From Bidens hawaiensis (lineage: Eukaryota; Streptophyta; Magnoliopsida; Asterales; Asteraceae): a DNA stretch of 64,000 bases. A model generated the notes under the pieces. The model was not told where the DNA came from. It searched no databases and saw nothing but the letters and a program-made list of their open reading frames with translations. A program made the translations under genes and the position numbers. Shown here piece by piece: positions 11,040 to 23,519 of this stretch. Numbering within the stretch: the stretch's first letter is position 1; the number at the start of each line of letters is the position of its first letter. The stretch lies in the NCBI GenBank assembly GCA_021521415.1, contig JAIQDT010001943.1, positions 124,001-188,000 on the forward strand, written 5' to 3'.

Positions 11040-12533
11040 GATGCTAAGCCTCGTCTTATCCGATGGATCCTGTTGCTTCAAGAGTTCGATATAGAGATCC
11101 GTGATAAAAAAAGGGCCGAGAATGTGGCGGCTGATCATCTTTCACAACTAGAGGGAGTTGATTCAGGAGATTCGGGAGTTAGGATCGACGATCGTTTTCC
11201 GACGGAGAGTCTGATGTTCGTTACTGCACAAGAGGAAGGTTTTCCATGGTTTGCTGATTTCGCGAACTATCTCGCTGACGGATACCTCCCAAAGATGCCT
11301 TACCAGCAAAAGAAGAAATTCTTTGCTGACATCAAATTTTACCTTCGGGACGATCCATATCTTTTCCGCATTGGTGCTGATCAGCTTATTAGAAGGTGTG
11401 TAGATGTCAAGGAAGGATGGCAAATTTTGAGCCATTGTCATGTGGGACCGACTAGAGGTCACCACGGTGTGAGTTCAACGGCAAAGAAAGTCTTTGATTC
11501 TGGTTTTTACTGGCCGTCTATCTTTAAGGATGCTCATCTGTTCGTTAAGAGTTGTGATCATTGCCAGCATGTCGGCAACATTTCTTCGCGAAACGAAATG
11601 CCCCAGAATGCCATTCAAGTTTGTGAGGTTTTTGATATTTGGGGTATTGATTTCATGGGACCGTTTCCATCTTCGCGTGGAAACAAATACATACTCGTGG
11701 CTGTCGATTACGTGTATAAGTGGGTTGAGGCCAAAGCTCTACCCACCAATGATGCCCGAGTGGTAGTCCGTTTTCTAAAAAGTCTATTTGTTCATTTTGG
11801 AGTCCCGAAAGCCTTGCTCAGTGATCGAGGTACTCACTTTTGCAACTCGCAGATGGATAAGGCGTTGAAGCGTTATGGGGTCACCCATCGGCTTGCGACC
11901 GCCTACCACCCACAGACTAGTGGGCAAGTAGAAGTGAGTAATCGGGGAATCAAACGTATTCTCGAGAAAACGGTTGGTTCAAATCGTCGGGATTGGTCCG
12001 ACAAATTAGATGACGCTCTGTGGGCCTTCCGTACAGCCTACAAGACTCCGACTGGTTCCACACCATTTCGGATGATTTATGGGAAGGCTTGTTATCTTCC
12101 TGTTGAATTGGAACACCGCGCTTCATGGGCCCTTCAAAGGGTTAATCTGGATTTACCCGCCGCAGAGGGTAATCGTTTCCATCAATTACACGAATTAGAG
12201 GAGCTCCGGGATCACGCATATGCACAATCATTTCGGTATAAGGAGCATACGAAGGAACTGCATGACAGGAAATTGAAGGGTAATAAGCAGTTTAAGTGTG
12301 GGGATAAGGTTTTACTGTATAACTCACGATTGAGGTTATTCCCGGGAAAGTTGAAATCCCGATGGTCGAGACCGTTCACGGTCACTGAGGTTTTCCCGTA
12401 TGGCACGATTGAGATACAAGATCGAAGCGGGAAGTTTAAGGTGAACGGCCATAGATTGAAGCACTACATAGGAGAGCCGATAACTGATCAGACAGTCGAG
12501 GTGTTCTACCTTGACTCATTCACCGAGAAATAG
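11040..12533 (+). pseudogene. Athila integrase
   Basis: The frame is open from the 11,037 stop to 12,533. The start of the linker still holds the end of RNase H (AADHLS). The HHCC zinc domain ([12 protein letters not shown] ... CDHCQ) is followed by the catalytic core: D in GIDFMGP, D in LLSDRGTHF and E in [10 protein letters not shown]-terminal basic domain follows. The integrase itself looks intact, but the upstream breaks prevent an intact polyprotein. Confidence 0.92.
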
Positions 12534-14283
12534 GCGTGATGGATGCATCACTCGGGAGACAGCCCGAGTTGTAGAGTTTGTATTATGATTCTCCTTATTA
12601 TCTATTTTTATTTGTTTTATTTTTATTTATATTTATAAAAACATAAAAATACAAAAAAATAAATATTTAATAAAAATCAAAAAAATTAAAAAATTCAAAA
12701 CACAAAAATATGTTTACTTCTTATGTTTTTGTTTTCTGTTTCGTACACCGCTACATGCGAGCGAGTTTGAGTTGTTACAGGTATTATTATGCGCATGGTA
12801 GCTCTGATGGCGTTTTGGAACTGGTTCACCCAAGGTTGTGGCCGCGAATAAAATGCTATACGGTCGTTCGTTCGAGTCATACACAGCTGATGAAGAATCT
12901 GCATCTAAACCAGGGGAGTAACCAGCCGTTCTCTATTTTAATTTCTGTTCTTTCAAGTTTTAATTTTATGCTTTACGTTTTATTTTTATTTTATTTCTTT
13001 TCCTTGTTCTCATCGAGGACGATTTCGTTCTAAGTGTGGGGATGGGAATTTATTTTACTTAGTTGTAAAAAAAAATGTTCCTTGTTTTTAGCTTCTGTTG
13101 CATTAAAGTGGGAGATGATGATATTTATCGGAAATCGGTTTTTCAAACTACTAATAATATGAGATAAATAAAAGAAAACGCACTTAACTTGGGATGTGTC
13201 AGTAGGCTCAGCCTTGAAAATGAAAGGGCAAATTTGATAAAACGGTTAAACGGAAATCTTTTGTGGGTAAAGCGTTTTGTCCGTGGAAAATAAGCAACGA
13301 AAGGTCGGGCCATACTCAAGCCTCAAATTTTGGTATGAAAAAGAGGAAATATCATGAGTTTTAAAAATTTGAATACGTTATCATATGATGCTTGGGTAAG
13401 TTTAACGTTAGAGTATGTCGTGTAGCCTGTGATATAAATCTTAAACTGCTAGTTTAGTGTTTTACACCTCATTGGCGTATGGTTTTATAACCTTAAATCC
13501 TGTATTGATGGGATGCTTCGGGTCCGGAGACCATGGGTCTGTCTACAATCTATTTATCTAGGTATTCACAATTCCTAAGTGGGGTTGTGGATATTTAAAA
13601 TAAAGCCAAAGAGCAAACCCTTTTAGGTCTATAAACATGATCACAAAAAGTACAAAAGTACAAATACACTACAGACTTGATCATCCACGCTGTTAGCCAT
13701 GTGGGGTCCCCTTGCTCGCGTCTCATAACCATTAAGAAACGGACCACAAGGGACACGCTACATGTAAGCCCTATAGATGAAATTTTGCATACTCACCTAT
13801 GGTGATGGATTTGGGGTATTGCTTGATAACGGGGGTATGTCATGTTGTGGGGAACACTAGCTATAAATAATTGAACCTTTATCATATCTAATGGCTGCTT
13901 GGTAGACTTTGATGCTTAAGCTTAGGTGGATAAACAATACCCTTGATCGTCTTAACTATTCATAAATATTGAGCAACAAAGTTTTAAATCTGCTAACTTT
14001 GAGGTTTAAGTCAAGTTGGGGTGGTCTGGTCCGGTAAAAGCAGAAAATAAGCGGGTCTTAATTGTGTAAACCACTAAGTAATATTATTGTCGGATCTTAT
14101 TTGTCCCGATAAAGATTAAGGCATGGGTTTAGGTGGACAATAATATCGATGATCGCGGTTTTTGCGTTTTTCTGAGCTTTACAATATAACCTACATGTTT
14201 GATTTAACTTTGATTTTCCGATTCTGATCCAACTGCAGTCAAATTTTTTTCAAGGACGAAAAAGTCTTAAGTGTGGGGATGTT
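12534..14283 (+). other. Athila 3' noncoding region with two polypurine-like motifs
   Basis: There is 1.75 kb between integrase and the 3' LTR without a credible ORF. Many Athila elements carry an env-like ORF here; I see none. An AT-rich segment with imperfect dyad symmetry lies at about 12,590-12,700. The motif CTAAGTGTGGGGATG near 13,031-13,045 recurs as TTAAGTGTGGGGATG directly before the 3' LTR (14,268-14,282), the latter being the expected polypurine tract. Confidence 0.75.
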
Positions 14284-16006
14284 TGATGTGTAGTAAAACA
14301 CACTTACTTTCCTTATGATTTTATCATGGTTTTTATACTTATTTGTTTATTTTATGAAAGTATTGGGGGCTAAGTGCAATAATTTACAAAGTTTAAATGT
14401 TAATTGTAGGTTTATGAAAGATGGTGAAAAAAGAGTTAATTTAGAAGATTCTAGAAACCTTGTTGGTCAAGTTTTGAAGCTACAACTCAAGGCCCAACCC
14501 AAGCCCACAAGTTAGAAGCCTTGTATAATATTATATGAAGATAATTAATTGAGAAATTAGCCATAATCCATCCAAAAAACCCGAAAATAAAAAACCCTAA
14601 CCCCATTCCCTAGTTCCGATCGGAACTGCAGCAGAAAAAGAAGAAAGAAAAAGAGAAAAGGCGGCGGCTGTGGAGGCTGTGGCGGCTAGAGAGGAAGAAG
14701 AACATCAAGGGGCTTCTTGGCACAGCTGCTAGGCATCAATAACATCCATAAACTCAGCCATAAACCCTAAGTAATTATCCTTAAACTTTGATTATTGTTC
14801 AAAAACCCTAACTTTGTTGAATTAATCTTTTGCTTTGGATTGTTTTGCAAGTGATTAATAGTTTGACTTGTGATTGATTGTGTTTGAATCTTGAATGAAT
14901 TTGATCATGTTTAAGTTGATGTTTGTGATGTTTTTCTTAAGTATACATGGCTGTCCAAAATCTATGAGTAGCTAAACTTGCTTGTTCTGCCTAGGATAGA
15001 TGATTGTTGAGTAGTTTAGACTTGTATAATGGATTGTTAATGTTCAAGACTTGAATTATTGATGTAAAATTTAACTAAACCATAAATTAGATTGTGTGTG
15101 ATGGCTGTGTTTTATGTGTTATTACTTATAATCCTCTTGCATTAGTTAATTGAATTAGTTTTGATTAATTGATTGCTTGTTAGACTCTTGACTTGGTGTT
15201 TAGGGTTTATTTGCGGGGTGTACAACCGTAGGGATAAGTGGGTATTATAAATCATCTAAAATCAGTTAAAATACACCTACTTTGAGACCGAGAGGTGATA
15301 AGAAGTAATATTGTCTCGTTGCTGTTACTTGTTAGAATTAAGACCGCGCGAGAGCGGGTTTTTGTCTTGTCGAGTTTGAGTGTTTATGTGCAATTAGTTG
15401 GTTTAATTTGGGTTAAGTTAAATTGTTCCTCTATCCTTGGTGACATAGTATTTGTATCCATTAGGATAGTGTGTCGATAAGACCGAGAGGAGAGTCGACA
15501 TTTGAACACGTTAATAATTGTTTTTCCGTTTTATTCTTTAAAATCAACTAAGATAAGTTAGAGATTGTTAGAGAGACTGAGAGGTAATTTGACTTTCTTA
15601 AACAAGTTTTAGTTGTGTCATCTTTTATAACCGGCGTCGTGAATATTTTCAATCCGTTGTCTTGTTATTTCTGTCAACATGATTCATTCCTAGGTAGACG
15701 TCTTTATATATTGAATTTAAACCAAAGTTTTCTAAAAGTGTTTTGTCAAAAGTTTTCATTTAGTTAAGTTAAGTAGTTAAATTAAATCTATAAAAAAATT
15801 CAATTAAATATTTTGGTGAGTCTTGGTTAGAGTTTAGTGATTATAAATTTTTTCACGTGTCTTCGAGTTCGATATCCGTACTTTCTTCATCTGTGCTATA
15901 CGCGACCGGTACACTTGCCGTTTGTGTGAACTAGGATAGATTGTTTGGTTTTTAAAGCTTAGTTGCGACTTGTGTTTTATTTATATATATATATTTTCGC
16001 ACATCA
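14284..16006 (+). repeat. 3' LTR of the Athila element
   Basis: About 1.72 kb, TGATGTGTAG to CACATCA, followed by TAAAT. It is about 98% identical to the 5' LTR by eye. Confidence 0.93.
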
Positions 16007-16011
16007 TAAAT
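16007..16011. repeat. Target-site duplication TAAAT (right) of the Athila element
   Basis: Identical to 5374-5378. Confidence 0.95.
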
Positions 16012-16819
16012 TGTGACCCACGGGATGAGGAGTAGAAGGGATTTTTCCGGCAGTAATCTTGAATCGGCCCAAGACATCGTTCACATATTTTGTCTGATGA
16101 ATGAAGATTCCCTTAGCAGACTGATGAACCTGCAACCCTAAAAAGAAATTCATCTCTCCCATCGAACTCATCTCGAACTTGGTTTGCATAGACTTCTCGA
16201 ACTCCTTACATAACATGTCGTTCGTAGACCCAAAGGTTATGTCATCAACATAAATCTGAACGAGCAGAAGATCATCACCAATATTCTTATAAAATAAAGT
16301 GCAGTCAACAGTTCCACGTTTGAAGCCATTATCTGTCAGATGGTCGTCGAGCGTGCCATACCAAGCTCTCGGGGCTTGATGTTGACCATATAGTGCCTTG
16401 TTTAACCGGTAAACACGGTCAGGATAATCAGGATCCTCGAAACCTAGAGGCTGTAAAACAAAAACTTCCTCGTGAAGTTCACCATTGAGAAAAGCACTCT
16501 TAACATCCATTTGATACACCTTGATATTCTTGTAAGCAGCATATGCCAGGAAGATTCGAATCGACTCTAATCTTACAACTGGAGCATACACCTCAGTGTA
16601 ATCAATACCCTCTTGCTAATGAAAACCTTGCACCACTAAACGTGCTTTATTTTTCACAATTACTCCACCATCATCTTTCATACACTTATATACCCACTTA
16701 GTCGGAATTGCCTTCTTAACTCTAGCAGGTTTGTCAATAAGATCCCAAACACCTAAACGTGCAAATTGTTGTAATTCTTCTTGCATAGCTTCTACCCAAG
16801 AAGGATCTTGCAGAGCCAC
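16012..16819 (-). pseudogene. Copia reverse transcriptase, N-terminal and central part
   Basis: Two frames joined through an in-frame stop (near 16,616). The first holds the WVYKCMKDDGG and KARLVVQGF motifs. The second holds [32 protein letters not shown] and the catalytic YVDD (in [11 protein letters not shown]). It breaks off at the Athila insertion (16,011) and resumes at 5373. This motif set is standard for Ty1/copia; the wording fits SIRE elements. Confidence 0.92.
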
Positions 16820-16959
16820 ACGAGGAGTTGTAGGCTCAACTTGAGATAGAAAACAAGTAAATTTAGCAACATTTGCAATTTCAAATGCGTGTAAGTCAGC
16901 ATGAGCACATAGAGCATTATTGTCACTTGAAGAGACAACTTAATGTCGTGGCTGAACCC

Positions 16960-18207
16960 CTACATTAAGGTCTCCAATAATGTATTCTTGTGGATGGTAA
17001 TTATGAATCCTGAGAGTAGGATTTTCAGAAATAGCAACATTTTCAAATAAATTAGTGTAATGTTCACCCAATTCAGGAGATGAAACATCACTGTCAAGTG
17101 CAATAACATGACCACAATAGTATTATCATCAGATGAAGTAGATGCATTATCAGCATGAACAGGAGATTCATTATCAGGTTCTTCAATTGGATCAGCAATT
17201 GGAGCTTCAACATCATTTGAAATTGCGAACCTTGGAATTTCCAAATGTTGTTCAAAATAAACACGAACTAAATCTTCATCTGGATGATCAGTTGATAGAG
17301 TGAATGAAATAAATAAGCCATCATAGTCAAACATCCAGTCGGGACCTTTCCCTTGTGGAGGAGTAGTGTACTTTTGACAATCAACATGGTACCACTCTTC
17401 AACACAACCAGATGTAAAATTGAAAACTTGTTTCTTAGGTGACGCATACCCCAAGAAATACCCTGCAATGGTTTTTTCATCAAATTTACCCACATCCTTT
17501 TTCAGCATAGTACATGGACACCCAAAGGGTTCCAAGTATTTTAAATTCGGTTTACGATTATTCAATAATTCATAACTGGTCTTCTTGAGTCGTTTAACAG
17601 TTAGAACGCGATTGAGGGTATAACAAGCCGTATTCACAGCCTCATTCCAAAATTGGACAGGAAGCTTAGAATCAGCAAGCATAGTTCTTGCAGCTTCAAT
17701 CAAAGTTCTATTCTTTCGCTCAGCAACACCATTTTGTTAAGGTACATACGGTGCACTATATTCATGGTGAATTCCCTTTTGAATACAAAAGAAATCCAAT
17801 ATAGTGTTTTTGAATTCAGTTCCATTATCACTCCTAATTCTCCTCACCTTCTGCTTGTACAGTGATTCGATTTTAGTGATAAGGTTTTGTACCAAAACAG
17901 GCGTTTGATCTTTCGAACTCATAAATAAGACCCATGAGTATCTCGAATAATCATCAGTCACTACTAGGCAATACCAGTCACCAGAAATACTCGCACGATT
18001 CACTGGACCAAACAAATCCATATGAAGTCGTTCAAGTGGAGTATCAACGGAATTCAACAATTTATATGGGTACGATTTCTTCTTCTGTTTGCCCTTTTTG
18101 CAAGCAACACAGTGATCAGATAACTTAAAATTTTTCAACGACACCCCCTCTACCAAATCGTTTGCCATTAAATAATTCATCTTTCAAACATGTATGTGAC
18201 CCATTCT
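16960..18207 (-). pseudogene. Copia integrase, with several internal stops
   Basis: Reading downward from 18,207: the zinc domain with the H of GH preserved between two TGA stops (near 18,180 and 18,204) and CVACKKGK, then the catalytic core with D in HMDLFGPV, D in RSDNGTEF and E in AERKNR. A TAA at about 17,738 splits the core just before the conserved QNGVAERKNR. The C-terminal part (17,703-16,960) covers the GYFLGYA region and an acidic tail. All three catalytic residues survive although the frame does not. Confidence 0.9.
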
Positions 18208-18660
18208 TCAATGCCAAAGTACGGAGTCTTTCTCGGTTGCTTTCGAGACAAAACACGTTTCGATCGATGTAGATACTTTAGAATTCATATTCAAGACATA
18301 AATATCATTTGATCGAGGTGATCGCATGACAACCATGTCCTCAGGAATCACATAACCCGGTTTCAGAAACAGACACTCTTTATCTGTAAATATTGTAGTG
18401 TATTGCTTATCACAGATTTGCGATACACTCAATAAATTATGATCCACTTTATCACAATAGTTAACTTTCTCAAATGTAATCTTCCCATTTGAAACATCAC
18501 CTTCCTGTGTAATCATACCCCCAGAATTCCCAGCAAACGCCACATAACCCCCTTGAATATTTCTCACGTTTGATAAGAGATTGAGATTTCCAGTAATATG
18601 ACGAGAACATCCACTATCCATGATCCAGTTTTCACCAGAAATGGTCTTGGATGAACCCTA
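18208..18660 (-). pseudogene. Copia protease and pre-integrase domain
   Basis: The frame opens with the MDSGCSRHITGN active-site block, then the glycine-rich VAFAGNSGG segment and NLLSVSQICD, all typical of SIRE-like copia protease and pre-integrase. It ends at the first TGA of the integrase zinc domain. Confidence 0.9.
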
Positions 18661-20633
18661 CACACAAAAGAAAATGATTAGTTCAAAAAGGCAGCCCAGG
18701 CCTCAGTCTTGGGAACCTTTTGGTTTTCTTGAGAAAAGTTAACCTTAGTTGCATTCAATTGTTGTTCAGCGACTTGAGAATAAGTTATAGGTTTCTTCGA
18801 CTTTCGTCTTAGATACGCAGCTTGAACCACATTTGAATTAACATTTTTGCATAATGGTTCAGTAGGAATAAACTTAGGTTTAACGGAACCATGAGTTTCA
18901 TTCACATGAACAAATTTTCGAGGATGTATATTCGAAAACATAATATGAGTATCATCAGCATACGACACTGGTCGTTTCAGAATCTCCTTTACCACTGAAA
19001 CCGGTTTGGAATGGTCCTTGATAAAAGGATGAAGATTCTGATAGTTATTTTGGCCACAGTTTCTTACTACATGAACTTGTTGACCGCAAAGAAAACAACT
19101 TCGCATATCAACATGATGATGTTGATAATTTATTGGAGCATATGACACAGTTGATGACTTTGACTCACTTTTTTAGTCATGCTCTTAGCAAAATCATCAG
19201 ATAACTCAGATTTCTTTTTCAAGTAAAAATCTAAATTAGAACAGTTCGAAAGACTTTTCAACGTATCTGTCCCAGTTGACTTCACAAAATTAATTTTCTT
19301 AGCATGTTTTAAAACCTGTTTTGCTTTAGTCAATGTGTCAGATGGAACTGATGTTTTCGCTTGAGCATATTGACGTTCGAGTTCACGAACTTTGGAGGTT
19401 TCATTGTAAAACACACTCTCAATTAGTTCAGGTTTAATGATACTTATTGGAATGTCTTTTTCAGTGAACATTGTGTCCATCCCCTTTAACTTAAACACAC
19501 GAGCAGATGACGGCTTAAGTGCATTAGGATTTATAAAACGCAACAAATCCTCATCAGAAATTTTTGGTTTTTCTGGTTTCTTAGCCTTCACTGGTTTGAT
19601 AAACACATCTTGTTTCATCGTAGTTGTATGTGAACCATACACAGCCTCCTAAAATTCATGAGGTTAACACAGTATGTGATTAGAACTTGGAATGTTCTTG
19701 TTCTTGTGTATAATTTCAGGTTCAAACACATCCTCAATGATAACTTTATCAACATTTTCAACAAAAACTTTGTTGCTTTGAACATGAGGTTTCTGAGAAA
19801 CAGATTGGGTTTTAACAGTTTCAGACTTACTTGGTTTAGAATTTTCTGAAATCACAGGCTCTTTAAGAATAACATCTTCTTCAGTTGGAGCAAAAGGATT
19901 AATTTTATAGTCATTGTGAAATGGTTGTGGAATTTCAACAAAACCTATACCCTTCTTTGAATCCTTTTGTTTTCCAGAAACTTCGATAATTTCATAGAAA
20001 AGATGAATTTCTAAATTTACCTAATTTGTTCTTTAACTCAAGAACCTCATTTTCAAGCTCGGTTATCTTTGAACGGTGTTACAAAATTTCTTGAAACTTT
20101 TGATCATTAATTTTCATTTTCACAGATAACTCAGCTTTAAGATCATGATTACTTATAGTTAAAGCCTCAATTTTCTCTCTTGAATTTATTTCAGAAGTCA
20201 AGGATTGCCTATAAGTATCTTTTAAGGACACAATCTATTTTAGCAAATTATCATTTTGTAGTTTTAATGAATCAATTTTAGATTTATTATAATCACAATC
20301 AACACATGACACCTTAGAAGTAGATTTACTAACCTCATTTTGCTTGGCCGTACAAGCAAATGTGGAAGAATCACAGATTTTCGCCATACAAGCAAAATTG
20401 ATTGGAAGATCTTTACTTGACTCATCAGACTCAGATCCAGAATAATTATCAGAAGACATCTCACTTCCACTATCCTTTTGAACATTTTCAGTAAGTCCAA
20501 TCATTGCCAGATTTGCTTGAGTATCATTACACAGTAGTCGTTGTGACCAATCGTCTCCATTAGCTAACATTGCTTGTGACCCGGAACTTGATGGTTTCTT
20601 TTCAGTATCATTACCTCGTGGTGTTGAAGAGTT
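18661..20633 (-). pseudogene. Copia gag C-terminal extension with a second zinc finger
   Basis: Several broken frames (18,678-19,148; 19,130-19,642; 19,664-19,855; 20,235-20,570) read in one direction between gag and protease. They hold Ser/Asp/Lys-rich, coiled-coil-like text and, near 19,090, a Cys-X2-Cys-X4-His-X4-Cys-like knuckle (CFLCGQQVHVVRNC). A long gag with a second knuckle region is a feature of SIRE-type elements. Stops and shifts are scattered through it. Confidence 0.75.
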
Positions 20634-21935
20634 TTAATTTTGACCACGAGGACCAGTATACTCCTTTTTCGGTTTGTCACACTCTTTTGCAAAATGACCG
20701 AATTCTTGACAATTGTAACATTTCACTTTCAACTTGTCAAATCTCAACTTTTTGTTTAGAGCGGGAAGATCTTTTCCGGTTCTTTGCATGAATCTTTTCA
20801 CCTTTCTAACAATCATTGCCATGTTCCACTTTAAATCCATGATTTCCAAGTCATCTGGATCAATCTGATCATAGTCTTCATCAGTTAAATCACTAGTGGC
20901 AATTTTGCTACTAACCAGATTTTCATACGAAGTCATGAAAGCAGATAGAAAAGCAAAGTTTTGTTCAGCTACTTTCATGTTGACATTTGAAGGTACTAAG
21001 TAGTGAGTTGTATTGGGTGAACTTCCCGAAACTCCAGTTGATCCAAAAATACCAGAAGATCCAGTACTTCCAGCAGTATAAAAACAGGCTCGTGGATCAC
21101 TATACAATGTAGTTGCATTCTCACTTGCAGCTTGAGTAAGAAAAGAAGTCAGTGGAGAGATGGTTGAACTAAGAGGCATACTACCACCATAGAAAGAAGG
21201 ATCTTGACTTTCTTTTGAAGATTTCTGACACTTAAGATCATATTCTCTGGCTTCAATCTTCTGTAAAAATTCAATTGCAGTCAAATCTCCATTTAAGAAA
21301 TAATTGTTTTCCTTGAGAACCATTAAGAATGTAGAATAAGAACTTGGGAATACACTCTTAACAGTATCAATTTTATCCCTCTTAGAGACATCTAATTTTA
21401 ACTTGTCCATCTCAGCAATCAAGTGATTGAATCTTGTTGTCATTTCTTCAACCGTCTCACCTTTCAATAAATTAAAGTTTCTGAATTGAAACTTAAGCAT
21501 CACCTTTTTGCTTTCAGCCGTATTACCCATACTTCTCATTCGAATATTTTGAAACAAAGAAGCACATATTTTTATACTACCCACTTGGTGAAAGATATTC
21601 TCAGAATAAGCCATGGTTAGAGTAGAATAAGCTTTTGTTTCTATCTCTAATGCTTTCTTTTCTTCAACAGAATACTGTGAGATAGCTTTTGGTGTAAAAC
21701 CAATAGTCTCATCTCCAATCATAGGTACAGTATTGACTTCATCTAAGCAGTATGAACAATCAGGATGAACTGATCCTAAATAAGCACGAAACCGAGGTTC
21801 CCACTTGGAAAAGTCACTGAACTTCATCAATCTTGGACATTTCGAATGTGAACCTATCTCGGTATCAAGTTGCAACATTTGTTGCATCAACATATTTTGA
21901 GACGCCAATGCATACATACCGGCCATCTTTGACAA
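20634..21935 (-). CDS. Copia gag, N-terminal and nucleocapsid part (UBN2 type)
   Basis: A 433-aa open frame; the likely start is the Met at about 21,926 or 21,935. Residues 30-230 resemble the UBN2 gag family of plant copia elements (the KWEPRFRAYLG start, then the EEMTTRFNHLI segment). Near residues 408-421 is a zinc knuckle, CYNCQEFGHFAKEC, matching CX2CX4HX4C. The frame stops at 20,634, where SIRE gags normally continue, so it is a truncated gag of a decayed element and not a host gene. Confidence 0.85.
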   Translation of the reverse strand: MSKMAGMYALASQNMLMQQMLQLDTEIGSHSKCPRLMKFSDFSKWEPRFRAYLGSVHPDCSYCLDEVNTVPMIGDETIGFTPKAISQYSVEEKKALEIETKAYSTLTMAYSENIFHQVGSIKICASLFQNIRMRSMGNTAESKKVMLKFQFRNFNLLKGETVEEMTTRFNHLIAEMDKLKLDVSKRDKIDTVKSVFPSSYSTFLMVLKENNYFLNGDLTAIEFLQKIEAREYDLKCQKSSKESQDPSFYGGSMPLSSTISPLTSFLTQAASENATTLYSDPRACFYTAGSTGSSGIFGSTGVSGSSPNTTHYLVPSNVNMKVAEQNFAFLSAFMTSYENLVSSKIATSDLTDEDYDQIDPDDLEIMDLKWNMAMIVRKVKRFMQRTGKDLPALNKKLRFDKLKVKCYNCQEFGHFAKECDKPKKEYTGPRGQN

Positions 21936-22985
21936 GTTTAAAAAAAAAACTCAAAGGTGTAACGAATCAAACAGCGAATAAGGTTAACGAACTGTGAACA
22001 GTTGTAGCGAACTGTGAACAGTAAAATATCGAATCAACTCTTAACGAAGTTAAGATTGACCAGATAATAAATCACAATTGAGTTTAACGAATCAATCAAC
22101 AGATCAAAAGGTTAACGAATCAGAAATTCAAACTAGCGAATTTTTTTTTTAAGCGAATCACAAAGAATCAGCTTAGCGAATTAGAGGATAATCAGTAACG
22201 AATCACCAAGGAAACCTTAGCGAAATGAGATAATGAATTAGCTACATATGATAGCGAATCAACTATAACGAATCAGGTTGTTACAACCATTTGTAACAAA
22301 CTCTAACACCTTATGCCACGTGGCAAAGGTTGTTATGACACAAATCCCGAAGTGGACGCGTGTCAAACGAATCTGTTTATCCAATTAACGAATCAGATGA
22401 CACGAATTAACAACTAACACGAACCGGCTAGAGAATCACTTGAAATAGATAACGAATTAACAAACTTAATGAACGAATCAAAGGATACAAGATAGCAAAT
22501 CACCATAAGAATGATAACGAATCAAATTCATCTTTGAATCTTCAACACAAAATTTCCAGAAATCTGGAAATGATGAACATCAATCCAGAAACCCAGAAAC
22601 ATGAAATTTGTAATACCAACTCGATACTAAACCAAATCTCACAAGTTACCTACCAAAATACTCGTAACACAATCGCGAATCCAATACGCTAATCCTCGAT
22701 ACCAAACATCCACAATTACCAGTCCATTTTACCAAAACAAGAACTCTGTTTCGGACATAAACCAAAACCAATACTAATCCACTCAAAACCAATCCAAACT
22801 TAAATTCCAACTCATAAACCCTTATCAATACCTTAAACAACTCAAATCCAATCCAAATCGTTCATAATTCAATTCAATTCAACTAAAAATTGATCCAAAT
22901 TCGCTTAAACAGAGTACTAACAATATCGAAAACTAATTAAGCACCAAATAAAGTGTAATTGAGCTCCAACAGCTCTGATACCACT
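21936..22985 (-). other. Leader of the minus-strand copia element with AACGAATCA repeats and primer site
   Basis: About 1 kb without an ORF between gag and the LTR. From about 21,960 to 22,520 it is studded with copies of AACGAATCA, AGCGAATCA or AACGAACTG. At 22,971-22,983, read on the minus strand, is TGGTATCAGAGCT, the usual plant LTR-element primer site complementary to initiator tRNA-Met, 2 bases from the LTR end. Confidence 0.8.
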
Positions 22986-23213
22986 TGTTGGAACCCGTTC
23001 TATCAATCCAATAACAATAACAGATCTCAGATCTGTGAGTATATGATTAATAATAGATCTAGCTCATAATTACTTTTGATTAAGTGTTGTATATGTATAT
23101 GTATTATCAGTATATGTATATCAGTAATTCGTATAATATTAGGGTGAAGATCGAGAGAGAATTCGGACAGGGTTTCGTTAATTAAACTCTCAAAACTTAA
23201 ATTAAGCGTGAAC
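22986..23213 (-). repeat. Copia 5' LTR, 3' segment
   Basis: On the plus strand it begins TGTTGGAACCC, i.e. the LTR ends CCAACA next to the primer site. It is interrupted at 23,213 by the chromovirus and resumes at 32,588. Confidence 0.8.
23209..23213. repeat. Target-site duplication TGAAC (left) of the chromovirus
   Basis: Identical to 32,583-32,587. Without the element the site reads CGTGAACATTGTTCACG, a perfect 7-bp dyad around ATT. Confidence 0.95.
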
Positions 23214-23266
23214 TGTGACACCCGGTAATTTCCCAATCCTATAAATTAGGTGATTGTGAATTTTAT

Positions 23267-23519
23267 GCGCGCTATGTTAGAATCAGCGCGGGCATTTGTT
23301 ATATGCGCCCTGCGCGAGCGTGCTATGTTAGTCAGCGCGGGCATGTTATGTGCGCCCTGCGCGAGCGCGCTATGTTAGAATCAGCGCGGGTATTTGTTAT
23401 GTGCGCCCTGCGCGAGCGTGCTATGTTAGAATCAGCGCGGGAATTTGTTATGTGCACCCTGCGCGAGCGCGCCATGTTAAGAACCAGCGTGGGCATATGT
23501 TATATGCGCCATGCGCGAG
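23267..23519 (+). repeat. Five tandem GC-rich repeats in the LTR U3 region
   Basis: Five imperfect units of about 45-54 bp, each like GCGYGCTATGTTAGAATCAG followed by CGCGGG, TTTGTTAT and TGCGCCCTGCGCGA. They lie upstream of the TATA box, so they could act as enhancer repeats. The 3' LTR has the same array at 30,305-30,557. Confidence 0.85.

Larger units (their letters stand above)
5379..16006 (+). mobile_element. Athila-type Ty3/gypsy retrotransposon, full length, coding decayed
   Basis: It is bounded by TAAAT duplications and has two LTRs of about 1.72 kb (5379-7097 and 14,284-16,006) starting TGATGTG and ending CACATCA. The primer site resembles the complement of plant tRNA-Asp. The order gag, protease, RT, RNase H, integrase, then a 1.75 kb noncoding tail matches Athila. 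By eye the LTRs differ at about 30 sites (about 98% identity), which suggests insertion within roughly the last million years. Coding is interrupted by a gag frameshift, stops at 9343 and 9478, a deletion near 9870 and a stop at 11,037, so the copy is not autonomous. Confidence 0.92.
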
